Positions 8,029 to 17,579 of a stretch of DNA of 64,000 nt are shown here, in pieces (position 1 is the stretch's first letter; each line of letters begins with the position of its first letter). The notes under the pieces are model-generated. The model was not told the DNA's origin. It searched no databases and worked only from the letters and a program-made list of their open reading frames with translations. Both the position numbers and the translations under genes were made by a program. Origin of the DNA: a bacterium (GTDB lineage: Bacteria; Vulcanimicrobiota; Vulcanimicrobiia; Vulcanimicrobiales; Vulcanimicrobiaceae). Location: the NCBI GenBank assembly GCA_021832345.1, contig JAKBKY010000004.1:36001-100000 (forward strand). The letters run 5' to 3'.

Positions 8029-10649
8029 TCGCCGTCCTTCTCGAGCTTGGCATACGCCGCGGTTACGACGTCTAACTCGCTTTCGTACTGCGCCAGCTTC
8101 TCTCTCTGCGCTGCCACAACCTCGGGTGCGGCGCGGGCGATAAAGGCTTCATTGGCGAGCTTCTTGCGGCCGCGCTCGACCTCGGTACGCAACCGCTCGA
8201 GATCCTTCTCATACCGCGCCCGCATGAACTCCGGCGAGGCCTCCAACCGGACGGTGGCGAGCATTTGGGGCAGGGCCTGCCCCGGTGCGTCGACGCGAAC
8301 GACCTTGCCGCCCACGTAGAGTTCCAACAAGCCGGCCAGCTCTGCCGGAAGCCGCTGCGCCACGATCAGGCGCACCCGCGCTTTGGGCGCCAGGCGCAGC
8401 TCCGCCCGCACGTTACGCAGCCGTTCTACCGCAACGCGCAGGGCCTCAAACGTCGAGCAGGCCGCCCGATCGACCGGGACCTCGTGCGGGTCAGGCCAGG
8501 CGGCAGTCATGATGCTCGCGCCGTCATGCGGGAGCGCCAGCCACACTTCTTCGGTGATGAACGGAGCGATTGGATGGAGCAGCCGCATGGCATTATTCCA
8601 CACGAACGACAGCACGGCCGAGCGAGTATCGCCGGGGAACTTCGTTGCTTCGACATACCAGTCGCAGAACTCATACCAAACGAAACGCAGCAGCGCTTCG
8701 GCAGCATTCCCGAAATCATAGTGGTTCAGCAGCGAGGCGACTTCGTCAATGGTATCGTGAAGGCGCGTCAATATCCAGCGGTCGGCGAGAAGCAGATCGC
8801 CGGTTGCGGGGAGTCGAAGTGCATTGGGCACACCCTCGGGCAGCGAGAGAATATACCGGGTCGCGTTCCAAATCTTGTTGTTGAAGTTGCGAGCCTCTTC
8901 ACAGCGCGACTCCTGGAATCGCACTTCTTGCGCTTCCAGGCGCATCTGGCGCACGACGCCCATGCGGAATGCATCGGCACCGTATCTCTCCACCAGCTCC
9001 ATGGGATCGATGGCATTCCCCGAGGACTTGCTCATCTTGCGCCCCTGCGCATCAAAGACCAGGGGCGTGACAAAGACTTCCCCAAATGGGATTCGCCCCA
9101 TGGTATACAGCCCTAACATCACCATGCGCGCTACCCACAGGAAGATGATCTCGCCGCCGGTGACAAGCACTTGGCTTGGATACCAGTGGGCCAACTCCGC
9201 CGTGCGCTCGGGCCAACCCAAAATCGAAAACGGCCAAAGCCCACTGCTAAACCATGTGTCGAGCGTATCCGGATCGCGAACGATCGTCGTGGCGCCGTGT
9301 CGTTGCAGCGCCAGCGCTGCGGCCTCTTCCTCGGTCTCGGCAACGACGATCTCGCCGCTCGGCGTATACCAAACGGGGAGTTGATGCCCCCACCATACCT
9401 GGCGAGAGATATTCCAGTCACGGATGTTCTCCAGCCATCGCTCGTACGTGCGTCCATAACGTTCCGGAACGAAGCGCAGGCGACCGTCCCGATAGGCCGC
9501 AAGCGCCGGTTCGGCAAGGGGCTGCATCCTCACAAACCACTGCTCCGAGAGTAGCGGCTCGATGATCTCTCCCGTACGTTCGCTGGTCGCGACGGCGTGC
9601 CGGTAGGCTTGCTCGCCGGCAAGCAACCCGCGCGCACGCAGATCGGCAAGCAGTTGACGTCGCGCTTCGAAACGATCCAGCCCTTCGTAGGGTCCCACGG
9701 CCATCTCTTTCCCGGTGATGCGCGCGTCGAGATCGAGAATCGAGGGCATCGATAAGCCATGACGCAAGCCGATTTCATAGTCGAGCGCGTCATGCGCCGG
9801 GGTCACTTTGACGGCGCCCGTCCCGAACTCGCGCTCGACGCCGGGATCGGCGATGATGGGAATCTGCCGGTCCAAGAGGGGTGGAACCAGCACAAACCTG
9901 CCGACGAAGCGCCGGTAACGATCGTCGTCGGGGTGCACGGCAATCGCCACGTCACCAAGGATCGTCTCCGGCCGCGTGGTCGCCACGACGATGCCATCGG
10001 ATTCTTGCGCCGCATCGACAAACGGATAGCGCACTCGCCAGAGATACGCATCGCGCTCGACGTGTTCGACTTCCGCATCCGATATGGTCGTGCGCGCCTT
10101 CGGATCCCAATTGACCAACCGCTTGCCGCGATAGATCAGGCCATCGCGATAGAGCTGAACGAAGACCTTGCAGGCCGCCGCCGAGAGGCCTGGATCCAAC
10201 GTAAAGCGTTCGCGCTGCCAATCGGGGCCAAAGCCGAGCGCCCGAAACTGATCGACGATGCGACCGCCGTACCGTCGCGTCCAATCCCAGGCGCGCTCCA
10301 AGTAGCGCTCTCGCCCGAGTTGCGCCCGCGTGAGCCCCTCTTTGGCCAGCTCTCGTAACACCACCGCTTCGGTAGCGATCGCGGCGTGGTCAAGGCCGGG
10401 GATCCAGTCGGCGTTCTCGCCCAACATCCGATGGTAGCGCACCAGCGCGTCCATCGGTGTATAGGTCGACCCGTGGCCGATGTGCGCCGGGCCCGTGACG
10501 TTGGGCGGCGGCATACAGATGATGAACGGCGGGCGCGCAGGGTCAGGAGTCTCGTGGAAGTAGCCGCGTTGCTCCCACGCAGCGTAGAGTCGGGGCTCCA
10601 CCGCTGCAGGATCGTACGTTTTAGGAAACTCGGTGCCCGGGGTCGTCAT
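8025..10649 (-). CDS. valS: Valyl-tRNA synthetase
   Basis: 874 aa class I aminoacyl-tRNA synthetase that charges tRNA-Val. The HIGH motif is HIGH at residues 56-59 within PPPNVTGPAHIGHG, and the KMSKS motif is at 538-542. The editing domain (ATTRPETILGD) and a C-terminal coiled coil rich in Glu, Lys and Arg are present. ATG at 10649 begins the family's usual N-terminus ahead of the KTYDPAAVE block. It is the first gene of a ten-gene minus-strand chain ending at pdxH. Only 94 bp separate it from the upstream protease gene, too little for a T-box leader. Confidence 0.97.
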   Translation of the reverse strand: MTTPGTEFPKTYDPAAVEPRLYAAWEQRGYFHETPDPARPPFIICMPPPNVTGPAHIGHGSTYTPMDALVRYHRMLGENADWIPGLDHAAIATEAVVLRELAKEGLTRAQLGRERYLERAWDWTRRYGGRIVDQFRALGFGPDWQRERFTLDPGLSAAACKVFVQLYRDGLIYRGKRLVNWDPKARTTISDAEVEHVERDAYLWRVRYPFVDAAQESDGIVVATTRPETILGDVAIAVHPDDDRYRRFVGRFVLVPPLLDRQIPIIADPGVEREFGTGAVKVTPAHDALDYEIGLRHGLSMPSILDLDARITGKEMAVGPYEGLDRFEARRQLLADLRARGLLAGEQAYRHAVATSERTGEIIEPLLSEQWFVRMQPLAEPALAAYRDGRLRFVPERYGRTYERWLENIRDWNISRQVWWGHQLPVWYTPSGEIVVAETEEEAAALALQRHGATTIVRDPDTLDTWFSSGLWPFSILGWPERTAELAHWYPSQVLVTGGEIIFLWVARMVMLGLYTMGRIPFGEVFVTPLVFDAQGRKMSKSSGNAIDPMELVERYGADAFRMGVVRQMRLEAQEVRFQESRCEEARNFNNKIWNATRYILSLPEGVPNALRLPATGDLLLADRWILTRLHDTIDEVASLLNHYDFGNAAEALLRFVWYEFCDWYVEATKFPGDTRSAVLSFVWNNAMRLLHPIAPFITEEVWLALPHDGASIMTAAWPDPHEVPVDRAACSTFEALRVAVERLRNVRAELRLAPKARVRLIVAQRLPAELAGLLELYVGGKVVRVDAPGQALPQMLATVRLEASPEFMRARYEKDLERLRTEVERGRKKLANEAFIARAAPEVVAAQREKLAQYESELDVVTAAYAKLEKDGE

Positions 10650-10743
10650 CGGGCCGATCGATTCCGCGCCGCTGCGCTTGGACCCTCGGTAGCGCGCTAT
10701 CAACAACCCTCGTCTGGAAAGCCGCCGATAGCGCGCGCGCCGA

Positions 10744-13293
10744 TTATGGCAAAAGGCGCCCTAGCGGCGAGGGTGCTGCCACCGAGGCACGCGCCTCGAG
10801 GGCTTGCTTGGCAATCGCCATCAGCGCCTCCAAGTGGGCCCGCGTCATGGAGTCGATCTTGCCATGGTGCAATCCGGCATTAGCAACATCAGCCAACTTG
10901 ATGAGTTGAAGGCGTGCCATCGCCTGTGCATCGGTCGGAGTACCCGGGACAGGCATCAGCCACATCCCCGCCAGCCGATTCGCGTAACGAATCTGCAGGC
11001 TCCGACGAATCACGCCCGCCTTGGCGATGCCGCCGTTGGCGAGATCTCCGTAGATACTCGACTGCGCCCAGTTAAAGAGATCGGAGAGACTCATCGTCGA
11101 GCCCCGCGGATACTTCATTGAGAGCGTATCGATACGCTGGAGCGTGATCGGCGCGAAGACCTCGTCCAGAGCCATATCCTGCGCAGCCGCGGCCATCTTG
11201 GCGATATCGACACCGTGATGATTGGGCGGATTGTAGGCCCACATGCCACCGGTGAACGAACTCACCTCGTTGTAGATGAGGCTCCTTAAGACGAGGGGAT
11301 TATAGTGCCATGCCCGATCGGCGAAGAGACCGCGGGCCAAAAGCTGCCAGGCCCGGTACTCCTGTGCACGAGGGACGGCCTGCAGCGGTAGTCCCGATCC
11401 CTTTTCGCCCTTGTCGGCGCGTGAGAGGTATTCGCCGCCGATCGTGTGCGCGGGCATAACGGCGCACCGCGTGTAGTAGTACAGCGGCTCCAAGAACGCC
11501 ATGCGCGCCTCTTGGTAGGAACGCCCCTGCGCCGGGAAGCGTGCGTTGACCGCATTCATGAGGCCATGCATCATCTTCATCTGCACCCCACACCAGGCCA
11601 ACGGATGATTCGTCAGATCGAACTGTGCGACGCGTGGATCGATGGCATGACCGTTGAAAAACTCAACATCTTCGTCGGAGGCGAAGCGATAGAGAGGATT
11701 ATCCCATTTTGATGCCCAGCGTCGTAGTGTGGGCAGCTCCTGCCGCGCAGTCTTGGCGTTGGGAACATACCCGTAGCCGTAATGGATCGCGTAGTAATCG
11801 TAGGGCCCGAGCACCAGTTGGACATAGTCACCTTGCTTGGTGCCTTTGGGCCACAAGTTGACGGGAGCGTACTCCATGACCGAGGTCGCGATCCCGAACT
11901 TGTTGGTGAACTTCTTGCTTTGTAGATCCTGCGCCGTATATGCGTAAGAGCCGATGAAGTTGTGTTGGAGACCCAGCGTGTGGCCGGATTCATGGAGCAC
12001 GGTCGCACGCAGATATTGGAGGGCAAACTTCTTCTCTAGCGCGGGAGAATCGGGCAAGCCTCGTGCCGGCGCCACGACAAAGCGATAGATCCGCCGGGTC
12101 ATGCCCATGATGGCATCGACGTCAACGCCGACATTGATCTCCTGTCCCGTGCGCGGGTCGGTCGTGATCAACGCTTCGGCGCCAAACTGCGGGTTGGTCG
12201 TGTCCACCCATCGCACCATGTTATGGCGGATATCGGCCGGATCCCAGCCCGGCGTCGTGGGCTGCTGCTTCACTTGGACGGCGTCGAGAATGCCGATCTT
12301 CTCGAAGGCATTATTCCACGTCATCAGCGCATCTTTAACGGTTTGGCGATATTCGCGTGGGATATCATTGCTCATGTAGAACACGAGTGGTCTCGTCGCC
12401 TTCGACGGCTTACCGGGCGTTGCCGGTGCGAAGTTCCAGCGCGAGATGTAGTAGAGGTTGCGCGTAACGTAGCGATCGTGCGCAAAATCGAGGAGCGGCT
12501 GCTCGAAGAAGCCGACTCGCGGGTCGGCAATTCTGGGCATGTAGTGATCGTGCGGCAGCGCAATGATGTTATAGGTCATCTTGACCTCGAGGCTGCGTGC
12601 GTCCGGGGCATTATCGATCAAGGTCGGATCGAAGCTCGCCCACGTTTGATCGACGCGCAGCGTATCGTTCTTTGGGAAAGCCTTTGTTTGACTAAAGAAC
12701 GTGCGGCTCGGATCGAGATGGTAGCCGTGCATTGGGTTCTTGATCTCTGCTTGAAACACGGCGGCATAGTTTGCTACATCGCCGAGGAAAGGCGCAGCCG
12801 GGATCAGAACAGTGCCGTTGGAGGCATCCTGTGCGATGATCGGCACGACGGCGATCACGGAGCTGGGCAACGACTGGCGTGCAGCCTTGGCGCGCGGGCT
12901 GCCGGTTCGCACTTTGGCATAGGTGTTCGGCCAGCGCATGACGATCGTGTTGCCGACGCGCTCGAAGCGCATGATCCGAGCAGGCGCCACGTACGGCTCG
13001 CCTGCGGCCGGGCCAAACCCCCCCAGGCCAGTCGATGGAACCGAGGTCTCGATGAAGTCTTGGCCGATCTGCGTCTTGGCCAAGGCAAAGTAAACATTGC
13101 CGGCCTTACGGACGATCGGAATCAATCCCGGAAGGACCTTCGCCCCTTTGACGAAGACCGCATAGGGCATCGGAGAACCCGGCGATGCCGGGGACGAGGT
13201 TGTCGGCTTTGGGGCTTGCGCGGCTACGGCCATCGGCCCGAACGTGACCGTTGCCACCAGAAGCAACGCGGCGCGCAGAAAACTCAAACGCAT
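10744..13293 (-). CDS. Secreted zinc-dependent metalloprotease (DUF5117/DUF4953 type)
   Basis: 849 aa with a clear signal peptide (hydrophobic about residues 6-24, ending AVAAQA). The extended zinc motif HESGHTLGLQH lies at residues 434-444 (HExxHxxGxxH, metzincin-like). The N-terminal part matches the DUF5117-like beta region and the C-terminal part the DUF4953-type metalloprotease domain seen in large periplasmic or outer-membrane proteases of Gram-negative bacteria. Likely exported and processes peptides or proteins outside the cytoplasm; substrate unknown. Upstream 240 bp hold the inverted repeat described separately. Confidence 0.85.
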   Translation of the reverse strand: MRLSFLRAALLLVATVTFGPMAVAAQAPKPTTSSPASPGSPMPYAVFVKGAKVLPGLIPIVRKAGNVYFALAKTQIGQDFIETSVPSTGLGGFGPAAGEPYVAPARIMRFERVGNTIVMRWPNTYAKVRTGSPRAKAARQSLPSSVIAVVPIIAQDASNGTVLIPAAPFLGDVANYAAVFQAEIKNPMHGYHLDPSRTFFSQTKAFPKNDTLRVDQTWASFDPTLIDNAPDARSLEVKMTYNIIALPHDHYMPRIADPRVGFFEQPLLDFAHDRYVTRNLYYISRWNFAPATPGKPSKATRPLVFYMSNDIPREYRQTVKDALMTWNNAFEKIGILDAVQVKQQPTTPGWDPADIRHNMVRWVDTTNPQFGAEALITTDPRTGQEINVGVDVDAIMGMTRRIYRFVVAPARGLPDSPALEKKFALQYLRATVLHESGHTLGLQHNFIGSYAYTAQDLQSKKFTNKFGIATSVMEYAPVNLWPKGTKQGDYVQLVLGPYDYYAIHYGYGYVPNAKTARQELPTLRRWASKWDNPLYRFASDEDVEFFNGHAIDPRVAQFDLTNHPLAWCGVQMKMMHGLMNAVNARFPAQGRSYQEARMAFLEPLYYYTRCAVMPAHTIGGEYLSRADKGEKGSGLPLQAVPRAQEYRAWQLLARGLFADRAWHYNPLVLRSLIYNEVSSFTGGMWAYNPPNHHGVDIAKMAAAAQDMALDEVFAPITLQRIDTLSMKYPRGSTMSLSDLFNWAQSSIYGDLANGGIAKAGVIRRSLQIRYANRLAGMWLMPVPGTPTDAQAMARLQLIKLADVANAGLHHGKIDSMTRAHLEALMAIAKQALEARASVAAPSPLGRLLP

Positions 13294-13365
13294 TCAGAAC
13301 TCCTTCATTCGTTTCGGCGCTCATTCGCCTTCGCCGAAAATGACCCTTGGAGCTCCTCCGGTGAA

Positions 13366-13540
13366 CGCCTAGGAGGCTGTCGGAGTTCAGCACGTGTCCG
13401 TCTTTCGGCCGCCTTTTACCCGAATACTTCGTTGCTCATCAGTCACGAAGCTACGGCTTCGCTCCTTCTTCGCGCCTCGTCTCCGAACAAAATTCGGCAC
13501 CAAATCCGAAAACAGCTTAACTCCGACAGCCTCCTAGGCG
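13366..13540. repeat. Perfect 22-bp inverted repeat flanking 131 bp
   Basis: Bases 13366-13387 and 13519-13540 are exact reverse complements (core AGGAGGCTGTCGGAGTT). The right arm contains the clpX stop codon, so the last codon and the TAG of clpX lie within the arm. The inner 131 bp include one copy of a dispersed repeat (13430-13476). It could be a small non-autonomous mobile element or a large stem acting between clpX and the protease gene. No target duplication is visible next to the arms. Confidence 0.8.
13430..13476. repeat. Dispersed intergenic repeat, copy 1
   Basis: 47 bp that match 35401-35447 at 43 positions. The centre is a 6-bp stem with a four-base loop, CGAAGC-TACG-GCTTCG. 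Both copies lie between two minus-strand genes (here clpX and the protease, there ftsZ and thyX), as expected for a REP-like extragenic element. Confidence 0.75.
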
Positions 13541-14793
13541 GGCATGTCTTTCTTTTGATCCGCGAAGACCAGGGTCGGGGTCTCGTTCTTTTCGATGACG
13601 TCCTTATTGACGATGCATTTCTTGACGCCTTGGAGCGACGGAATATCGTACATGACATCGAGCATCACCTCCTCGACGATCGAACGCAGCCCCCGTGCCC
13701 CCGTCTTGCGCTTCTGCGCACGCGACGCAATGGAGACCAGTGCCTCTTTCGTGAACTGCAGATCGACGCCGTCAAGCCCCATGATCTTTTGAAATTGTTT
13801 AACCAAGGCGTTACGAGGTTCGGTAAGGATCCGGCGCAGTGCAAGCTCGTCGAGCGCATCAAGAGTCACGACGATCGGCAAGCGGCCGATGAACTCTGGA
13901 ATGAGACCAAACTTCAACAGGTCTTCAGGCATCAGTTGCTGGAGCAACTTGCCGACTCGTTGCTCTCGTTTGCCTTCCGGCTGTGCGCGAAAGCCCATGT
14001 TATTCGCTGCCACGCGCGACTCGATGATCCGCTCAAGCCCATCGAAGGCTCCGCCGCAGATGAAGAGCACGTTGGTCGTATCGATTTGAATGAACTCTTG
14101 ATGCGGATGTTTGCGTCCGCCTTGAGGAGGGACATTCGCGGTCGTGCCTTCCAGTATCCTCAAGAGCGCTTGCTGCACGCCTTCGCCTGAAACGTCTCTG
14201 GTAATCGACGGATTCTCGCTTTTGCGCGCAATCTTGTCGATTTCATCGATGTAAATGATGCCCTTTTCAGCGCGTTTGACGTCGTAGTCTGCGGCTTGAA
14301 TGAGCTTCAGCAGAATATTCTCGACATCTTCGCCCACGTAGCCGGCCTCGGTAAGCGAGGTCGCATCGGCCATAGCCAATGGGACATCCAAAATCTTGGC
14401 GAGCGTCTGGGCGAGGTAGGTCTTCCCCGAACCGGTCGGCCCTACAAGCAGAATGTTCGACTTCTGCAGGTCGATATCGTCGGCACCGGCTCCCGCATTG
14501 ATGCGTTTGTAATGGTTGTAGACGGCAACCGCTAGTGACTTCTTCGCCCGATCCTGGCCGATGACGTATTGATTGAGGATCTGATTGATCTCTTTGGGTT
14601 TGGGGATGTTTCGAAGGCGCAGATTCTCATCGGCATTCTTGTAAAGCTCTTCTTCGATGATCTCGTTACAGAGCTCGATACACTCATCACAGATGTAGAC
14701 GCCGGGCCCTGCGATTAACTTGCGTACTTGCTCCTGCGACTTGCCGCAGAAACTACACTTGAGCTGGCCCTTTTCGTCTCCGAAGCGAAACAT
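13534..14793 (-). CDS. clpX: ATP-dependent Clp protease ATP-binding subunit ClpX
   Basis: 419 aa AAA+ unfoldase that feeds substrates to ClpP. The N-terminal zinc-binding domain has C13, C16, C35 and C38. Walker A is GPTGSGKT (118-125), Walker B IIYIDEID (179-186), and the pore loop is GYVG (151-154). The ClpP-docking loop reads MGF (266-268) where most ClpX have IGF or LGF. clpP lies directly upstream with a 24-bp gap, so the two are cotranscribed. Its stop codon lies in the arm of a 22-bp inverted repeat. Confidence 0.98.
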   Translation of the reverse strand: MFRFGDEKGQLKCSFCGKSQEQVRKLIAGPGVYICDECIELCNEIIEEELYKNADENLRLRNIPKPKEINQILNQYVIGQDRAKKSLAVAVYNHYKRINAGAGADDIDLQKSNILLVGPTGSGKTYLAQTLAKILDVPLAMADATSLTEAGYVGEDVENILLKLIQAADYDVKRAEKGIIYIDEIDKIARKSENPSITRDVSGEGVQQALLRILEGTTANVPPQGGRKHPHQEFIQIDTTNVLFICGGAFDGLERIIESRVAANNMGFRAQPEGKREQRVGKLLQQLMPEDLLKFGLIPEFIGRLPIVVTLDALDELALRRILTEPRNALVKQFQKIMGLDGVDLQFTKEALVSIASRAQKRKTGARGLRSIVEEVMLDVMYDIPSLQGVKKCIVNKDVIEKNETPTLVFADQKKDMPA

Positions 14794-14817
14794 CGTCTGG
14801 CTGCCGCGGTCCTCTCC

Positions 14818-15426
14818 CTACGCCGGTGTCGCGAGCGACGCTCGGTTTGCGATAACGGAGTCAATGATGCCGTACTCCTTGGCTTCTTCGGCGCTCATAT
14901 AGAAATCCCGGTCGATATCGTGCAAGACCTGCTCCAGCGGCTTATGGGTCGTCTCCTCGTAGATCCGGGCAACCGTGTGACGGGTCGCGATCAGGTCCCG
15001 GGCGGCAATCTCGACATCGGTGGCCTGACCGCCGATCTGGGAGACCCATGGTTGGTGGATGAGAATCTTGGCGTGGGACAGGGCGAAGCGCTTGCCTTGC
15101 GCTCCGCCGGTTAAGAGGATGGAACCCATCGAGGCGGCCATACCGGCACAGATCGTCGCAACATCGGACTTAATGTAACGCATCGTGTCGAAGATCGCCA
15201 GGCCCGCAGTAACGCTGCCGCCGGGACTATTGACATACATATCGATGTCCTTATCCGGGTCTTCCTTTTCAAGGAAGAGCAACTGCGCGATCACGAGATT
15301 CGCGAGGTGATCGTCGATGGGGCCGCCGACAAAGACGATCCGATCCTTGAGCAAACGCGAGTAGATGTCGTATGCGCGCTCGCCGCGAGCGCTCTGCTCG
15401 ACGACCATTGGAACCAGATGACTCAT
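14818..15426 (-). CDS. clpP: ATP-dependent Clp protease proteolytic subunit
   Basis: 202 aa serine peptidase forming the tetradecameric degradation chamber. The catalytic triad is S99 (GMAASMGS), H124 (ILIHQP) and probably D172 (HDIDRDF). It is a full-length active-type ClpP. The N-terminus [20 protein letters not shown] is typical, so the ATG at 15426 is well supported. It lies between tig and clpX in the classic tig-clpP-clpX order. Confidence 0.98.
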   Translation of the reverse strand: MSHLVPMVVEQSARGERAYDIYSRLLKDRIVFVGGPIDDHLANLVIAQLLFLEKEDPDKDIDMYVNSPGGSVTAGLAIFDTMRYIKSDVATICAGMAASMGSILLTGGAQGKRFALSHAKILIHQPWVSQIGGQATDVEIAARDLIATRHTVARIYEETTHKPLEQVLHDIDRDFYMSAEEAKEYGIIDSVIANRASLATPA

Positions 15427-15477
15427 GGCTGTGGGCTCCTTACAGTGTGCCGGAGGGGTATCGTACTCGTAACTACG

Positions 15478-16800
15478 CTAGCCGTCGGAGAGTTGCCGTG
15501 GGGCGTCTACGGCCGCATCGGTGAGCTCGGAGGAAGCAAGCAGAAACGCGAGAGTCTTGTTGCGCACGATGCCGTCCTCAAGCCCGTGCAGACTGTTGGC
15601 GAGCGCCTTGCGAATGCGCTCAACCGGTTGCCCGTACCGGCGCGAGAGCGACTCGAGTTCCTCCCGGATGTCGGCAGGCGTCGCCACGATGGACTCAGCC
15701 TTGGCGATCGCTTCGATCAACAAGGTGCCCTTTACGCGACGTTCGGCTTCCTCGACAAAGCCGGCGCGCAACTCCGCTTGCGTCTGGCCGACGTCCTCAA
15801 GGTAGGACTCTAAGGTCCCCCCAGACCGGCCGGCGTTGGAGGCAACCTCCTCGACGAGGTGATCGATTTCGCGCTCGACCATCGATGGCGGCAGTTCGAA
15901 CTGATGCTCGCTCAGCAAACGTTCGACGAGATGGTTTGCGGCCTGTCGATCGGCCCGTGCTTGGGCAATTGCCTCTAAACGAGCCCGCACATCTCGACGT
16001 AGCGCCTCAAGATGTTCGTAGTTGCCCAAACCGGCAGCGAACCGGTCGTCGAGGAGCGGGACCTCGAGCTCCTTGATGTCGTGGAGCGTCACGGCAAAGG
16101 TGGCAACCTTGCCGGCCAGCTCCGGCTGGGCGTAGTCCGGCGGAAACGTCGCCTCGAACTCCCGCGACTCGCCCGCCTGCAGACCCACGATACCGGTCGC
16201 GAAGCCCGGGATAAAGCGATCTTCGGAAAGCTCGATCGTCTGCTGCTCGGCCGATCCACCCTCAAAGGGTTCATCACCGATCCGGCCCCGGTAGTCGAGG
16301 GTGACGATATCGCCCAGGCGAGCCGGACGATCGCACGGAATCAGGGTACCGCGTTCGCGCGCTAGGGCCTCAAGGCTGTGGTCGACGTCCTCGTCGGTAA
16401 TAACGATCGGAGGCCGTGGGACGCTGATACCGCGATAGGAACCCAGCGTAATGACCGGCCGAACTTCGACGGTAGCCTTGATGCGGGTGGGCTGGCCTGA
16501 CTCCTGTTCGAGGAACTCCATCTGCGGCCGGTCGACGGGATCGAGGTCGTGCTCGCGCACGGCTCGAGCGTACGCTTCGGGCACTAACTCTTCCATCGCA
16601 CGATCGAGGATCGTCGCTTCCCCGTAGGTCTGCTCGAAGACGCGGCGCGGCACGTGACCGGGCCGAAAGCCGGGCAGCTTCACTTTGGCGACGAGTTGAC
16701 GAAAAGCGCGATCCGCAGCCGCCGCGAGTTCGTCGGGCGGGATGGCGATCTCGAGCTCAATTTTGGTGGGTGCCAGGCGGGTCAGGGTCGAGGTGGTCAC
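15478..16800 (-). CDS. tig: Trigger factor, ribosome-associated chaperone
   Basis: 440 aa from the GTG at 16800, which follows a GGAG ribosome site by five bases. The N-terminal ribosome-binding domain includes the signature region KLPGFRPGHVPRRVFEQTYG. A central FKBP-type peptidyl-prolyl isomerase domain (about residues 150-240) and a helical C-terminal arm follow. It binds nascent chains at the ribosome exit. First gene of tig-clpP-clpX. Length is standard. Confidence 0.96.
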   Translation of the reverse strand: MTTSTLTRLAPTKIELEIAIPPDELAAAADRAFRQLVAKVKLPGFRPGHVPRRVFEQTYGEATILDRAMEELVPEAYARAVREHDLDPVDRPQMEFLEQESGQPTRIKATVEVRPVITLGSYRGISVPRPPIVITDEDVDHSLEALARERGTLIPCDRPARLGDIVTLDYRGRIGDEPFEGGSAEQQTIELSEDRFIPGFATGIVGLQAGESREFEATFPPDYAQPELAGKVATFAVTLHDIKELEVPLLDDRFAAGLGNYEHLEALRRDVRARLEAIAQARADRQAANHLVERLLSEHQFELPPSMVEREIDHLVEEVASNAGRSGGTLESYLEDVGQTQAELRAGFVEEAERRVKGTLLIEAIAKAESIVATPADIREELESLSRRYGQPVERIRKALANSLHGLEDGIVRNKTLAFLLASSELTDAAVDAPRQLSDG

Positions 16801-16854
16801 GGGTACTCCGAAAAGGTGACGAGTGTGGTCGTGCGCGGTTTGGGATCGGAAACG

Positions 16855-16929
16855 TGGAGCGGAAGACGAGATTCGAACTCGCGACCCTCGCCTTGGCAAG
16901 GCGATGCTCTACCACTGAGCTACTTCCGC
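16855..16929 (-). tRNA. tRNA-Gly (GCC)
   Basis: 75 nt including an encoded CCA end. The acceptor stem GCGGAAG pairs with CTTCCGC, followed by discriminator T and CCA. The anticodon loop is TTGCCAA with anticodon GCC, and the T loop TTCGAAT is intact. Separated by 21 bp from tRNA-Leu, so both are probably cotranscribed. Confidence 0.96.
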
Positions 16930-16950
16930 ACGCTCCCATCGAGCGGACCC

Positions 16951-17035
16951 TGGTGGGCAAGCAGAGACTCGAACTCTGACGGGTTGCCCCACTGGAACCT
17001 AAATCCAGCGCGTCTACCGGTTCCGCCACTTGCCC
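16951..17035 (-). tRNA. tRNA-Leu (TAG)
   Basis: 85 nt including encoded CCA. The acceptor GGGCAAG pairs with CTTGCCC; the long variable arm typical of tRNA-Leu and an anticodon loop TTTAGGT (anticodon TAG) are visible, and the T arm has TTCGAGT. A divergent promoter region of about 140 bp separates it from rpsT. Confidence 0.95.
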
Positions 17036-17107
17036 GCGGGCTGGCGACCCCATAGATATTCCGCCGCCCGTGCGATTCCTTTAACAGCTCCCGGCGCCTT
17101 GCCATGC

Positions 17108-17136
17108 TGGACCGCTCCGGCGCCCTGTGTTACAAT
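17108..17136 (+). promoter_or_regulatory. Predicted sigma-70 type promoter of rpsT
   Basis: TGGACC (17108-17113) and TACAAT (17131-17136) are separated by 17 bp, and TGT directly before the -10 makes it an extended -10. Transcription would start about 35 bp upstream of the rpsT TTG. Confidence 0.55.
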
Positions 17137-17176
17137 CCGCCCGTTCTGCCGGACCAATCCACAGGAGTATTCTTCG

Positions 17177-17518
17177 TTGCCGAATATCAAAGCCGCTGAA
17201 AAATGGGCGCGCCAGAGCGAGCGCCGCAGGGTACGCAATCTGAACGTTACGTCGCGTCTCAAGACGATCTTTAAGAAGGCGGTCCTCAAACCCGAAGCAC
17301 AGCCCGCCGAAACGGTGGAGAGCGCATTCGACAAGGCCGCCAGTAAGGGCATCATCCATCCAAATAAAGCGGCACGCAAGAAGGGCCGCCTCGCAGCCGC
17401 CGTAAAGCGCGCCGAGAGCGCCCCCAAAGCCGTCAAAGCCACCACGAGAGCAAAATCCGGCGCGGCGAAAAAAGCCTCGTCCAAGAAGAACTCAACGAAG
17501 AAGGCGACGAACGCCTAA
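17177..17518 (+). CDS. rpsT: 30S ribosomal protein bS20
   Basis: 113 aa from the TTG at 17177, preceded by AGGAG nine bases upstream. The N-terminus (PNIKAAEKWARQSERRRVRN) and the Lys/Arg/Ala-rich helical body match bS20, which binds 16S rRNA early in 30S assembly. The C-terminus has an extra lysine- and alanine-rich tail (about residues 85-113) beyond the roughly 87-aa common form. A poor start codon is usual for rpsT, where it serves autogenous control; here TTG fits that pattern. Confidence 0.93.
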   Translation: MPNIKAAEKWARQSERRRVRNLNVTSRLKTIFKKAVLKPEAQPAETVESAFDKAASKGIIHPNKAARKKGRLAAAVKRAESAPKAVKATTRAKSGAAKKASSKKNSTKKATNA

Positions 17519-17579
17519 CTCCACGGACGATGCGCGCGGCCCGGAGGGGGAGGATGCCAAGGCACTCTTCCTCACCGAG

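Noticed and set aside
10650..10743. Possible T-box leader in front of valS
   Set aside because: Only 94 bp separate valS from the protease gene, and no T-box sequence (such as TGGNACCGCG) is seen.
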